Assembly (NCBI GenBank): GCA_937925845.1
Contig: CALAML010000241.1
Span: 1 to 35,551 of the forward strand
Direction of reading: 5' to 3'
Origin: an uncultured Acidimicrobiales bacterium
Lineage (GTDB): Bacteria > Actinomycetota > Acidimicrobiia > Acidimicrobiales > CALAML01
Length of the DNA stretch: 35,551 nucleotides
The notes beneath the pieces are model-generated. The model was not told the origin of the DNA, ran no database searches, and saw only the letters and a program-made list of their open reading frames with translations. The translations under genes were made by a program, and so were the position numbers. Positions within the stretch are counted from its first letter, which is position 1; every line of letters begins with the position of its first letter. This document shows positions 7,106-15,275 of this stretch, piece after piece.

Positions 7106-8170
7106 TTACCGAGCGAGGGGGCGGAGGAGTTCGACCAGCTCGGCGTACCAGGCGTTGAGCGCCGGCAGGTCGTCCTGTTCGGTTTTGCCAAAGCGTACAA
7201 ACACCAGGTCCATCGCCGGCACGATCTGCACCCGCTGACCGTCGTAGCCGCTGCCCGCGAAGCTGCCGAAGTCGTCGGGCACCGTCCACCAGTGGTGGCC
7301 GTAGCCGATGTTGTCTTCTTCGACGAAGGCGTGGGTGGTGCGGGCCAGATCAACCCAGCCTTCGGGGAGGAAACGCTCGTTTTTCCAGAATCCGTCACGA
7401 AGGTACAGGTGCCCAAAGCGGAGAAAGTCTTCGGCGGTGGCATGGAGGTAGCTGCTGGCCACCCAGTTGCCCGATTCATCGAAGCCCGGATCGGCACTGT
7501 TCATCGACAGCGGCTGGAAGAGTCGCTCCGCCAGTGCCTTTCGATAGCCCGCTTCGTCGGTAATGCCCAGCACTCGGCGGGCGATATCGGCCACCACGTT
7601 CGATGTTCCGCTGGAGTAGTTAAAGACTTCGCTCGGCGAGTGTTCCAGGGGGTGGCCCGCTGCATACTCAGCGTGGTTGGCCTGACCTGATCCGAACAAC
7701 ATGTCGATCACGTGTGAGACCGAGTCGTCGACGTAGTCTTCGACCCAGCGAAGGCCGGAGCGCATCATCAGGAGGTCACGCAGGGTGATCTCGCCGCGCT
7801 TGTCGTCCCATCCCGGCAATTGGGTTGGGGCGTCGATATCAAGGAGCCCATCGCGAACCAGCGTCCCGATGAAGGCGTGGGCCACGCTTTTGGCTACCGA
7901 CCAGGACAGGTGTTGTGAGCTGGCATCGTGGTCGGGGCCGTAGCGTTCGAACAGAATTCGCCCGTGGTGGGCGATCAGCAACGCATGGGTGGCACCGACC
8001 GCTCCATCGGCACCAACAAACGCGGCGTCGATCAGGCGGTGGAAAGCCCGGGGATCGATGGCCTCCGGAAGGTTTCCTCGAGGCCACGTTTCCGCAGGCC
8101 AAGCCACGATGGGGTGCTGGCTCGGGAGCGCGATAAGGCTGGGCTCAGTCTCCATTTCCAGGTCGGCCAC
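7106..8170 (-). CDS. Beta-lactamase-fold serine hydrolase (NylB/EstB-like)
   Basis: A 354-residue member of the class C beta-lactamase-related serine hydrolases, which act as esterases, amidases or 6-aminohexanoate-dimer hydrolases rather than true beta-lactamases. The nucleophile motif is S91-V-A-K94 in LSWSVAKS. The tyrosine motif is Y185 in FNYSSGTSN, and the third region is GYGHHWW (289-295) followed by GSGYDGQ. No signal peptide is visible, so it is likely cytoplasmic. GTG 8170 is preceded by GGAGG four bases away, supporting this start over ATG 8155. The gene stands alone, convergent with the acyl-CoA dehydrogenase pair. Substrate unknown; hydrolysis of esters or lactones linked to the nearby catabolic genes is possible but not supported by specific residues. 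Confidence 0.85.
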   Translation of the reverse strand: MADLEMETEPSLIALPSQHPIVAWPAETWPRGNLPEAIDPRAFHRLIDAAFVGADGAVGATHALLIAHHGRILFERYGPDHDASSQHLSWSVAKSVAHAFIGTLVRDGLLDIDAPTQLPGWDDKRGEITLRDLLMMRSGLRWVEDYVDDSVSHVIDMLFGSGQANHAEYAAGHPLEHSPSEVFNYSSGTSNVVADIARRVLGITDEAGYRKALAERLFQPLSMNSADPGFDESGNWVASSYLHATAEDFLRFGHLYLRDGFWKNERFLPEGWVDLARTTHAFVEEDNIGYGHHWWTVPDDFGSFAGSGYDGQRVQIVPAMDLVFVRFGKTEQDDLPALNAWYAELVELLRPLAR

Positions 8171-8201
8171 CTCACCTCCAGACCAGCCGTCCCACGGACT
8201 T

Positions 8202-8242
8202 CACGTGCGTACCTATGGGCCGGACAATGGCCCACACACGTG
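8202..8242. promoter_or_regulatory. Nested hairpin flanked by CACGTG palindromes
   Basis: CACGTG occurs at 8202-8207 and 8237-8242. Between them TGGGCC (8216-8221) pairs with GGCCCA (8229-8234) over a 7-base loop, so the whole block is a roughly symmetric 41-base dyad. It lies 31 bases upstream of the serine hydrolase start and far upstream of the SLC13 permease, in a divergent promoter region. Confidence 0.4.
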
Positions 8243-8327
8243 GAACGCTACACCACTAAATGTGAGCGCCGCACTACCTGAGAGTTCACTCAACGTCAAT
8301 AGACAGCTGACAACAATCCCAAGATAG

Positions 8328-8449
8328 GTGTCCGCGGGCTCGAAAGGGTGGACCTGAGCCCCTGTGGTGCCGATAGGACACGAGCCATGTTTGCCCGTGT
8401 TCTCGCCACTATCCGCCGTGCTAACGCCATTTTGGTGTTGGCACGGGCA
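8328..8449 (+). promoter_or_regulatory. Structured leader upstream of the SLC13 permease
   Basis: Several helices can form here. GTGTCC (8328-8333) pairs with GGACAC (8376-8381), enclosing GGGCTC/GAGCCC (8336-8341 with 8356-8361). A 12-bp stem with two G-U pairs and a 3-base loop spans 8418-8444. TGCCCGTG (8392-8399) pairs perfectly with CACGGGCA (8442-8449), which shares bases 8442-8444 with the 12-bp stem, so the two are alternatives. The block ends 14 bases before ATG 8464. It matches no riboswitch class I recognise. Confidence 0.45.
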
Positions 8450-8463
8450 GACTGAGCGCCGCC

Positions 8464-10212
8464 ATGGACGTTGCGATCACCCTCGGAGTGCTGGCCTTGG
8501 TTGTGGTGGGCCTGGTCACGAACCGAGTCTCGCCCGCCAGCGCCATTCTGGGTGCATCAGCGATTCTTTTTGTTCTGGGCGTAATCAGCTCAGACCAGGC
8601 CTTTGGCGGCTTTGCCAACTCGGCGCCACTGACGGTTGCCTGCCTGTATGTGGTGGCGGGGGGAGTGGCTCGCACCGGGGCAATAACGCCGCTGCTCGAC
8701 CGTGTGCTGAGCGATCGTGGTTCTCCGCGGGCGGCGATGGCTCGCCTCTTGGTGCCAGCCGGGTTCGGGTCGGCGTTCCTCGCCAACACGCCGATCGTGG
8801 CCACCTTGGTGACGCCGGTGGTCTCCTGGGCTGAAGCTCGGGGCCGGGCGCCGTCGAAGCTGCTGATACCGCTGTCGTACGCCACCATCCTCGGGGGTAC
8901 CGTCACCGCTATCGGCACCAGCACCAACCTGGTGATGAGCGGTCAGCTCGAGGCCATCGGCGAGGAACCGTTGGGCATGTTCGAGTTGGCCAAGCTCGGC
9001 CTGCCGGCGGCCCTGATCGGGGTGGTGCTGATCATCGCTCTCGGGCCGACCCTGCTTCCGGATCGCAGTTCACCGGGTGAAGACATCGGTCGCAGTTACG
9101 TGGTGTCGATGACCGTGGAGCCCGATGGTCCGCTCGATCGCACCTCGGTGGCTGATGCTGGGCTCCGCCATCTCCAGGGGGTGTTCCTGGTGGAGGTTGA
9201 GCGCGATGGCATCATCACCGCGCCGGTGGCTCCAAACTTCGAACTCCGGAGTGGCGACCGCCTCACCTTTGCCGGGCGGGTCGACCTGGTAGTCGATCTG
9301 CAGGCCATGCGGGGTCTGCAGTCCACGGAGATTGGACATCTCAAAGCGGTCGATCACGGCAATCACACGTTCTTTGAAGCGGTGGTTGGTGGAGGGTCTC
9401 CGTTGTCAGGCCGAACTCTGAAGCAGTCTGATTTCCGCTCTCGGTATCAGGCCGCGGTGGTGGCGATCCATCGCTCGGGTCAGCCGCTCGAAGCCAAGCT
9501 TGGACAGGTTCGGATTCGCCCGGGTGACACGCTGTTAGTCTTGGCCGGTCCCGAGTTTCGGTTGCAGTGGCGCCACCAGGGTGACTTCCTGCTGATCTCC
9601 CGCCTTGGCGGCGCCCCACCATCGGCAACCAAACGGGCACCGTTGGCCTTGGCCGTTCTGGTACTGCTGGTTGGGCTGCCTCTTTTTGGGCTGCTCGGAG
9701 TGTTCAAAACTGCGCTGGTCGCCGCCGGGGCCATGGTGGCCACCGGCATTCTGTCGCCACGCGAGGCCCGTGATTCGATCGATATCAATGTGGTGCTGAC
9801 CATCGCCGCCGCGTTTGGTCTGGGCCAGGCCTTGTCGGAGGTGGGGATCGCCGACTCCATCGCCGACGGCCTGGTTGATGGGTTGGGTGGTCTGGGCACC
9901 GCCGGGCTGGTCGCCGGGCTGTTGATTGCCGCCGTGGCGCTGACCGAGCTGGTCACCAATGCCGCCGCGGTGGTGCTGGTGTTCCCGATCGCCAACCGCA
10001 TCGCCGCCCAGAGCGATCTGGATCCCCGCCTGCTTGCCATCGCGGTGGCCGTGGCTGCGTCAGCCTCGTTCCTCACCCCGATCGGCTACCAAACCAACAC
10101 CATGGTGTACGGCCCCGGTGGCTACCGCTTCACCGACTATCTCCGCCTCGGCCTCCCGCTGTCGGCCGCAACCCTCGCCATCCTCACCACGCTCGTCACC
10201 ATCTACGCCTAA
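8464..10212 (+). CDS. SLC13/DASS-family permease with two RCK_C (TrkA-C) domains
   Basis: A 582-residue inner-membrane transporter of the divalent anion/sodium symporter group, which imports anions such as sulfate or dicarboxylates. The N-terminal membrane half contains the substrate/sodium signature AIGTSTNLVMSG (149-160). Two cytoplasmic RCK_C regulatory domains follow at about 211-287 and 300-378. The second membrane half carries the pseudo-repeat signature LTELVTNAAAVVLVFP (493-508) and LTPIGYQTNTMVYGPGGY (538-554). Domain order and length are as in the YfbS-like branch. The ATG at 8464 follows a strongly foldable leader rather than a clear ribosome binding site. RCK_C domains usually bind small ligands, so gating by a metabolite is likely. 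Substrate cannot be assigned. Confidence 0.88.
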   Translation: MDVAITLGVLALVVVGLVTNRVSPASAILGASAILFVLGVISSDQAFGGFANSAPLTVACLYVVAGGVARTGAITPLLDRVLSDRGSPRAAMARLLVPAGFGSAFLANTPIVATLVTPVVSWAEARGRAPSKLLIPLSYATILGGTVTAIGTSTNLVMSGQLEAIGEEPLGMFELAKLGLPAALIGVVLIIALGPTLLPDRSSPGEDIGRSYVVSMTVEPDGPLDRTSVADAGLRHLQGVFLVEVERDGIITAPVAPNFELRSGDRLTFAGRVDLVVDLQAMRGLQSTEIGHLKAVDHGNHTFFEAVVGGGSPLSGRTLKQSDFRSRYQAAVVAIHRSGQPLEAKLGQVRIRPGDTLLVLAGPEFRLQWRHQGDFLLISRLGGAPPSATKRAPLALAVLVLLVGLPLFGLLGVFKTALVAAGAMVATGILSPREARDSIDINVVLTIAAAFGLGQALSEVGIADSIADGLVDGLGGLGTAGLVAGLLIAAVALTELVTNAAAVVLVFPIANRIAAQSDLDPRLLAIAVAVAASASFLTPIGYQTNTMVYGPGGYRFTDYLRLGLPLSAATLAILTTLVTIYA

Positions 10213-10246
10213 CGGCCCGGACCCGCCCGGACCTGGCCAGAAAAGG

Positions 10247-10299
10247 CCGAAATGTCGGAAGTCTGCGACAAAGAGTGTCGCATTCTTCCGACATTTCGG
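10247..10299. repeat. 53-base near-perfect palindrome, terminator and repeat-family member
   Basis: A 15-base arm starting CCGAAATGTCGG (10247-10261) pairs exactly with 10285-10299. After a 2-base mismatch, TGCGACA/TGTCGCA (10264-10270 with 10276-10282) close a 5-base loop. It lies between the convergent SLC13 permease and enoyl-CoA hydratase stops, so it can terminate both. The arm CGAAATGTCGG recurs in the two repeats near 20400. Confidence 0.75.
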
Positions 10300-10324
10300 T
10301 GACGGCGCTGGTGTTGGACGGCTT

Positions 10325-11104
10325 CTAGCTACCGGACCATTCCGGGGCCCGCTTTTCGGCGAAGGCTTTGGGTCCTTCTTTGGCATCGTTGGAGGTGAAC
10401 ACCGTGGCCTGCAACTTGCCCTGCATGGCCCAGAGGTCGGCCTCGGTGGTGCCCTGGGTGGCTTTGATGACTTGCTTCGACGCAGCTACACCCAGCGGGG
10501 CGTTGGCTGCGATCTTGGTGGCCAGTTCCATCGCCCCATCGACCGCGCCGCCCTTTGGGGTGATGCGGCTGATCATGCCGACGCTGTGGGCTTCGGCAGC
10601 CTCGATCGGCTCGGCGGTGAGGGCCATCTCCATGGCCTTCATGTATCCGACCCGTGACGGTAGGCGGATCACGCCACCACCGGCGGCGAACAGGCCCACC
10701 TTCACTTCGGGGATGCCGAACTTCGAACCTTCGGCAGCCACGATCAGGTCACACGACAGTGCCAGTTCGAGGCCACCGGCGAGGGCAAAACCTTCGACGG
10801 CCGCGATCAGCGGCTTCTTCGATCCGTTGACAAAGAAGTTCACGACGGCGCCGATGTCCTCGCCCTTGGCGAAGGCCTTGAGGTCCATCCCGGAACAGAA
10901 GCCCCGGCCGTTGCCGGTAAGCACACCGGCGGTGAGTTCGTCGTCGCCGTGGAGTTCGTCGAGGCCAGCCTGTAGGCCGGCGGCGAGCGCCCCGTTGATC
11001 GAGTTCATCTGATCGGGACGGTTGAGGGTGATGAGCAGGACTTTGCCCCGCCGCTCCGTGAGGACTGCGGCTTCGTCTCCGCCTTCGGCGGTTGCGTCGC
11101 TCAT
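10325..11104 (-). CDS. Enoyl-CoA hydratase (crotonase family)
   Basis: A 259-residue crotonase that should add water to trans-2-enoyl-CoA in beta-oxidation. The oxyanion-hole segment GFCSGMDL lies at 68-75 and the second at AGGLELALSCD (109-119). Both catalytic glutamates of classical hydratases are present, as E113 (LELA) and E133 (IPEVKVG). The frame extends upstream, but ATG 11104 is chosen because it overlaps the previous stop as ATGA, the normal coupling in this operon. It is last in the MarR-thiolase-SDR-hydratase operon, which together supplies hydration, 3-hydroxyacyl-CoA oxidation and thiolysis. A large palindrome follows at 10247-10299. Confidence 0.92.
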   Translation of the reverse strand: MSDATAEGGDEAAVLTERRGKVLLITLNRPDQMNSINGALAAGLQAGLDELHGDDELTAGVLTGNGRGFCSGMDLKAFAKGEDIGAVVNFFVNGSKKPLIAAVEGFALAGGLELALSCDLIVAAEGSKFGIPEVKVGLFAAGGGVIRLPSRVGYMKAMEMALTAEPIEAAEAHSVGMISRITPKGGAVDGAMELATKIAANAPLGVAASKQVIKATQGTTEADLWAMQGKLQATVFTSNDAKEGPKAFAEKRAPEWSGS

Positions 11105-11880
11105 TTCGGCGGCATCCGGATGCCACCGTCGAGACGGATGGTCTCGGCGTTCAGGTACGGGTTGGTGATGCATTCCATCACGGCAAAGGCCAATTCTTCA
11201 CCAGAGCCGAGCCGCTTGGGGAACAGCACCGACTGGCCGAGATGGGCCTTGAATTGGTCCGACTGTTCACCGGTGCCGTAGATCGGCGTGTCGATCAGGC
11301 CGGGGGCGATGGTGTTGACCCGGATGCCGACGGCCGAGAGATCTCGGGCCACCGGAAGGGTCATGCCAACAACGCCGCCCTTGGACGACGAGTAGGCCGC
11401 TTGGCCGATCTGGCCATCGAAGGCGGCGGCGGAGGCCATGTTGACGATGGCGCCGCGGCTGCCGTCGTCATCGACCGGGTCGGTCTGGGCCATGGCCGCA
11501 GCGGAGCGGCTCAACATGTTGAACGTGCCGATCAGGTTGATCTCGATCACCTTGGTGTAGATGCCAAGGTCGAAGGGCACGTTGCTGCGGTCGATGGTTC
11601 GACCGGCCATGCCGATACCGGCCGAGTTCACCAGTGCTCGCAGCGGTCCCATTTCGGAAGCTGCGGCTACTGCTGCGTCGGCGTCGTCGGTCGAGGACAC
11701 GTCACACTTCACGAACAGGCCGCCCAGCTCGGAAGCCACCGCCTGGCCCTTCTCTTCATTGAGATCGGCGACGACCACACGCGAACCGGCAGCAGCAAGC
11801 TGTCGGGCGCTGGCTTCGCCGATTCCGGAGGCTCCTCCGGTGATGATGGAGGAGCTACCCTCCAAGTTCATTCGGGGCAT
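11101..11880 (-). CDS. SDR-family 3-hydroxyacyl-CoA dehydrogenase (HSD17B10-like)
   Basis: A 259-residue short-chain dehydrogenase/reductase. The cofactor motif GGASGIG is at 15-21, D39 in VVVADL suggests NAD preference, and the catalytic S150, Y163 and K167 appear in NMAS and AAYSSSKGG. The stretch AAAFDGQIGQAAYSSSKGGV and the following MTLPVARDL closely resemble type II 3-hydroxyacyl-CoA dehydrogenase. Together with the flanking thiolase and enoyl-CoA hydratase this points to oxidation of 3-hydroxyacyl-CoA, possibly with 2-methyl branching. The ATG shares one base with the thiolase stop (TGATG), and its own stop overlaps the hydratase start, so all three are translationally coupled. Alternative steroid or alcohol substrates cannot be excluded. 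Confidence 0.9.
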   Translation of the reverse strand: MPRMNLEGSSSIITGGASGIGEASARQLAAAGSRVVVADLNEEKGQAVASELGGLFVKCDVSSTDDADAAVAAASEMGPLRALVNSAGIGMAGRTIDRSNVPFDLGIYTKVIEINLIGTFNMLSRSAAAMAQTDPVDDDGSRGAIVNMASAAAFDGQIGQAAYSSSKGGVVGMTLPVARDLSAVGIRVNTIAPGLIDTPIYGTGEQSDQFKAHLGQSVLFPKRLGSGEELAFAVMECITNPYLNAETIRLDGGIRMPPK

Positions 11881-13052
11881 CAGGCTTCAATCCTTTCGAT
11901 GATGGTTGCGTTGGCGAGACCGCCACCTTCGCACATGGTTTGGAATCCGTAACGCCCGCCCGAGCGTTCAAGCTCGTTGACCAGGGTGGTCATGAGCTTG
12001 GCGCCGGAGCAGCCGAGCGGATGTCCAAGGGCGATGGCGCCGCCGTTTACGTTGACCTTGTCGAGGTCGACGCCGGTTTCTTTCTGCCAGGCCAGCACCA
12101 CGCTGGCGAAGGCTTCGTTGACTTCGAACAGGTCGATGTCGTCGAGGGTGATATCGGCCTTGGCCATGATTTTCTCGGTGACCGGGATCGGCCCTTTGAG
12201 CATGGTCACCGGGTCGGTACCGGCGATGGCGAAGTGCTTGAACCGGGCTCGTGGCTTGAGGCCGAGCTCGGCGGCCTTCTCGGCACTCATGATCAGCACC
12301 GCGGCTGCGCCATCGCTGATCTGACTGGCGTTGCCAGCAGTGATCTTGCCGTCTTCCTTGAAGGCCGGCTTGAGGTTGGCCAGCTTCTCGGCGGTGGTGC
12401 CGGGCCGGATGCCCTCGTCGCGGGTGGCCATCACCGTTTCGCCGTCGATTTCGACCGGGACGGGGATGATCTCGTTCTCGAAGCGACCTTCGTTGGTGGC
12501 CACTTCGGCCCGACGTTGCGATTCGGCGCCGAAGGCATCGAGGTCTTCGCGGCTGATGCCATATTCATCGGCGATCATGTCGGCACCGATGCCCTGCGGA
12601 GGCAGCCCGGTGTCGGCGTAGCGGTCCTGCATGGCCTGTGGGAACGGGTGGCCCATCTTGCCCTGGAGCACGGTGGTGCCCATCGGCACCCTGGTCATGG
12701 ACTCGACACCGGCCGCGATCACCACGTCGTAGGCACCGGCCATCACGCCCTGCGCGGCGAAATGGATGGCCTGCTGGGAGGAGCCGCACTGGCGATCAAC
12801 GGTTGTGGCTGGGACCGTTTCGGGCCAACCGGCAGCGAGTACCGCGTTGCGCCCAATGTTGAGTGAGTGCTCGCCGGCCTGCATCACGCAGCCCATCACA
12901 ACGTCATCGACGATGGCCGGGTCGAGGCTGTTGCGCTCCTCGAGGGCCTTCAGGACGTGGGCAGCCAGGTCGGCCGGGTGCCAGTCCTTGAACTGACCAT
13001 TGTTGCGGCCGCCCGGGGTTCGGACGGCATCTACGATCACAGCTTCAATCAT
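11880..13052 (-). CDS. Acetyl-CoA acetyltransferase / 3-ketoacyl-CoA thiolase
   Basis: A 390-residue thiolase with the complete active site: nucleophile C89 in VDRQCGSSQQA, H344 in IALGHPLGCSGA and C374 in MCEGGGLANA. It cleaves 3-ketoacyl-CoA with CoA, releasing acetyl-CoA or propionyl-CoA, or runs the reverse condensation. AAGGAG at 13061-13066 (read on the minus strand) lies 8 bases before ATG 13052. It is the first enzyme gene after the MarR regulator (44-base gap) and is coupled to the SDR by a one-base overlap. Operon content favours degradative use. Chain-length preference is not evident. Confidence 0.94.
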   Translation of the reverse strand: MIEAVIVDAVRTPGGRNNGQFKDWHPADLAAHVLKALEERNSLDPAIVDDVVMGCVMQAGEHSLNIGRNAVLAAGWPETVPATTVDRQCGSSQQAIHFAAQGVMAGAYDVVIAAGVESMTRVPMGTTVLQGKMGHPFPQAMQDRYADTGLPPQGIGADMIADEYGISREDLDAFGAESQRRAEVATNEGRFENEIIPVPVEIDGETVMATRDEGIRPGTTAEKLANLKPAFKEDGKITAGNASQISDGAAAVLIMSAEKAAELGLKPRARFKHFAIAGTDPVTMLKGPIPVTEKIMAKADITLDDIDLFEVNEAFASVVLAWQKETGVDLDKVNVNGGAIALGHPLGCSGAKLMTTLVNELERSGGRYGFQTMCEGGGLANATIIERIEA

Positions 13053-13096
13053 GGGTGGTGCTCCTTCAGTGGGTTACAAGAGTGGTTTCGGTTGGG

Positions 13097-13612
13097 TTAG
13101 TCGGCATCGGTATTACTACGGGCCTTGGCCGCGGCGGCGTTGTCGGTGAGGCGAACCAGGAGGTTGGCCAGCTCCTGTCGTTCGCTGCGGCTGATGCCGG
13201 ACCGAAGTTCGGTCCGCAGGTCGGCGTCGAGTTCATAGAAGCGCTCCACCAGCTCAGCTCCCGACTTGGTGATGGCGACCCTCCAGACCCGACGGTCGTC
13301 GGGATCGGCCTCGCGCTGCACCAGCCCCCGTTCCGAGAGCTGGTCGATCATGGTGCCGGTCGCGGCCCGACCCAGCCCGACCATCTCGGCCAGTTCGGTT
13401 TGCGTCCGTGAGCCAAAGTCGCTCACAAAAGCGAGAAGGCTGGCCTGGTTCAGGTTCAGCCCCAGCTCAGCCAGGCGCAGGTCAAAGACTTGACGAAGTT
13501 GATGAGCCGCCTGAATCAACGTGGTCTCAACCCGTCGCCAAGAAGGAGGCGGAACCGAAGCACGGGCAGCAGAAGAAGTGGAAGCTGAGGGAGTCGCAGA
13601 GTCTGTAGCCAA
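13097..13612 (-). CDS. MarR-family transcriptional regulator
   Basis: A 171-residue winged-helix regulator. After a low-complexity Ala/Ser/Pro N terminus of about 24 residues comes the MarR fold: dimerisation helix, NLNQASLLAFVSDFGSRTQ, recognition region LAEMVGLGRAATGTMIDQL, and the wing with the typical DPDDRRVWRVAIT. The start is TTG 13612, 11 bases after a GGGAGG Shine-Dalgarno; no in-frame ATG fits the family start. It heads the thiolase-SDR-enoyl-CoA hydratase operon, so it most likely represses these genes until an acyl-CoA or related ligand binds. A dyad that covers its own ribosome binding site suggests autorepression. Confidence 0.88.
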   Translation of the reverse strand: MATDSATPSASTSSAARASVPPPSWRRVETTLIQAAHQLRQVFDLRLAELGLNLNQASLLAFVSDFGSRTQTELAEMVGLGRAATGTMIDQLSERGLVQREADPDDRRVWRVAITKSGAELVERFYELDADLRTELRSGISRSERQELANLLVRLTDNAAAAKARSNTDAD

Positions 13613-13618
13613 GCAGAA

Positions 13619-13634
13619 TGTATCCTCCCATACA
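13619..13634. promoter_or_regulatory. Candidate MarR operator over the regulator's ribosome binding site
   Basis: TGTAT (13619-13623) and ATACA (13630-13634) form a perfect 5-bp dyad with a 6-base spacer that is itself the Shine-Dalgarno sequence of the marR gene. One further symmetric base flanks each arm after a single mismatch. The size suits a MarR dimer, and the site lies 7 bases from the TTG start. Confidence 0.5.
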
Positions 13635-13643
13635 ATGTTGGTT

Positions 13644-13656
13644 GCCGCAAGGCGGC
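13644..13656. terminator. Short GC hairpin at the alpha-glucosidase stop
   Basis: GCCGC (13644-13648) and GCGGC (13652-13656) form a 5-bp stem with a 3-base loop, overlapping the last base of the glucosidase stop codon. It separates that gene from the marR operon on the same strand. No T-tract follows, so termination is only suggested. Confidence 0.35.
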
Positions 13657-15263
13657 TAACTATTGGGCACGAGGATTAGTGCTTCGTCGGGGTGGATTTC
13701 GATTTCGGTGTCGAACCATTCGCTGGTGCGTTCGGTTCGGGTGGCGTACTTCACGGCCCACGGGCCGCCGCTGATGGTGAGTTTGGCTGGCTTGTCGCCG
13801 ACGTTGATGGCCACAACGACCGATCCGCGGCGGAAGGCGAGCACATCTTCGGGTGGGGCGGTGAGCCACTCGAGGGTTTGGTCGGCCATGGCACCGAGCT
13901 CGCGGCGGACGGCGAGGAGGCGGCGGTGACGTTCAAGTGAGGAGAACGGATCTCCGAGTTGGCCTTTGACGGTTTCGGAGAGGTGGTGGTTACCGAACGG
14001 GAGCCACGGCTTTACCCCCTCGGCGGTGAAGCCGAACCCTGGGGCGTCCGACCATGGGATCGGCGTCCGGCAGGGATCGCGACCATCGGTGGGGTTGTCG
14101 TTGCGGATCGCCACCGGGTCCTGGAAGTCGGCGGGGTCGACGGGAACGTCCTCCATGCCGAGTTCGGAGCCTTGGTAGAGGAAGGGGAGGCCGGGAAGCA
14201 TGGTGAGTAGCACGGTGAACGCCAGGGATCGTTCTTTTCCTACTTGGCCGCCGCCGAAACGGGTTGGGGCGCGGGGGTCGTCGTGGCTGCTCACGGCCCA
14301 GCCGATTTGACCTTCGCTCGAGGCTTCGGCTCCGGGAGCGAAGCAGGCCCAGAGACTCTCGGCGGACCATTTCACGTGCATCGGGTCAAAGAAGAAGGCT
14401 CGGTGGAGGCGGCCGGGACCGGCGTAGGCCGCGACCCGGGCCGCGTCTCCGGCTCGGATGTAGACCTCGCCGAGCAGCATGGCGTCGTAGCTGTCGGCCA
14501 GTTCTCGCCATTCGGCGTAGATGTCGAACACGCCTTCCTGGTTCATGTCGTGCACGTGGTCGAGGCTGAGGAAACGCTCTCGAGGGCCTTCGTCGCCGGT
14601 AAGTTCATGCACGACGGGCAGGTCGGGCAGGGCCGGGTTTTTGGCGAGCCCGTGGGCCACATCGATGCGGAAACCATCGACGCCGCGTTCGCACCAGAAC
14701 CGGAGGATGTCGAGGAATTCGGCTCGCACCTCAGGGTTGTCCCAGTTGAGGTCGGGCTGTTCGGGGAGGAACAGGTGAAGGTAGTACTGGCCTGAGGCTT
14801 CGTCGAGCGTCCAAGATGGCCCGCCGAAGTGACTGGCCCAGTTGTTGGGCGGACCGCCGTCGGGGGCCGGGTCGCGCCAATGGAACCAGTCACGTTTGGC
14901 TGACGTCGGGTCGCTGAGAGCCTCCAGGAACCACGGGTGCTGGTCGGAGCAGTGATTGGGAACGATGTCGACAATGACTTTGAGGCCGAGTCGATGGGCC
15001 ACCTCGATCAACTTGTCGAAGTCGGCGAGCGTGCCGAATGCCGGGTCGATGTCTCGATAGTCGGCTACGTCGTAGCCGAAGTCGGCCATAGGTGAGGTGT
15101 AGAAGGGCGAGATCCAGATGGCATCGATGCCGAGGTCGGCGAGGTAGTGAAGCCGCTCCTCAATGCCGATCAGGTCCCCGACTCCGTCACCATTTCCATC
15201 AGAAAAAGACCTGATGTAGATCTCGTAACCGACCGCGTTCTCCCACCAGGGCGTTCCACTCAT
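13656..15263 (-). CDS. GH13 alpha-glucosidase
   Basis: A 535-residue glycoside hydrolase family 13 enzyme, predicted cytoplasmic, cleaving terminal alpha-glucosidic bonds of oligosaccharides. Conserved regions are in order: region I VDIVPNH (98-104), region II GFRIDVAH with nucleophile D201, region III LLGEVYI with acid/base E266, and region IV SSHDDP with D328. QPDLNWDNPEVR (169-180) is typical of alpha-glucosidases and oligo-1,6-glucosidases. ATG 15263 is chosen because TACACT lies at 15270-15275, exactly six bases away; a longer frame to 15356 adds residues unlike the family. The linkage preference (alpha-1,4 or alpha-1,6) is not settled. No sugar transporter is adjacent. Confidence 0.92.
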   Translation of the reverse strand: MSGTPWWENAVGYEIYIRSFSDGNGDGVGDLIGIEERLHYLADLGIDAIWISPFYTSPMADFGYDVADYRDIDPAFGTLADFDKLIEVAHRLGLKVIVDIVPNHCSDQHPWFLEALSDPTSAKRDWFHWRDPAPDGGPPNNWASHFGGPSWTLDEASGQYYLHLFLPEQPDLNWDNPEVRAEFLDILRFWCERGVDGFRIDVAHGLAKNPALPDLPVVHELTGDEGPRERFLSLDHVHDMNQEGVFDIYAEWRELADSYDAMLLGEVYIRAGDAARVAAYAGPGRLHRAFFFDPMHVKWSAESLWACFAPGAEASSEGQIGWAVSSHDDPRAPTRFGGGQVGKERSLAFTVLLTMLPGLPFLYQGSELGMEDVPVDPADFQDPVAIRNDNPTDGRDPCRTPIPWSDAPGFGFTAEGVKPWLPFGNHHLSETVKGQLGDPFSSLERHRRLLAVRRELGAMADQTLEWLTAPPEDVLAFRRGSVVVAINVGDKPAKLTISGGPWAVKYATRTERTSEWFDTEIEIHPDEALILVPNS

Positions 15264-15269
15264 CCGCAC

Positions 15270-15275
15270 AGTGTA
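15270..15275 (-). promoter_or_regulatory. TANNNT -10 box (TACACT) of alpha-glucosidase
   Basis: Read on the minus strand, TACACT is followed by six bases and ATG 15263. The same hexamer occurs at 19514-19519 and 28581-28586 at nearly the same distance from a start codon, supporting a leaderless transcript. Confidence 0.5.

Noticed and set aside
7106..8170. True antibiotic-resistance beta-lactamase
   Set aside because: The SVAK/YSS/HHW arrangement and lack of a signal peptide fit the esterase/NylB-like group rather than secreted class C beta-lactamases.
8328..8449. Assignment of the SLC13 leader to a known riboswitch (SAM, c-di-AMP, guanidine or cobalamin)
   Set aside because: None of the conserved core sequences of these classes could be matched by eye.
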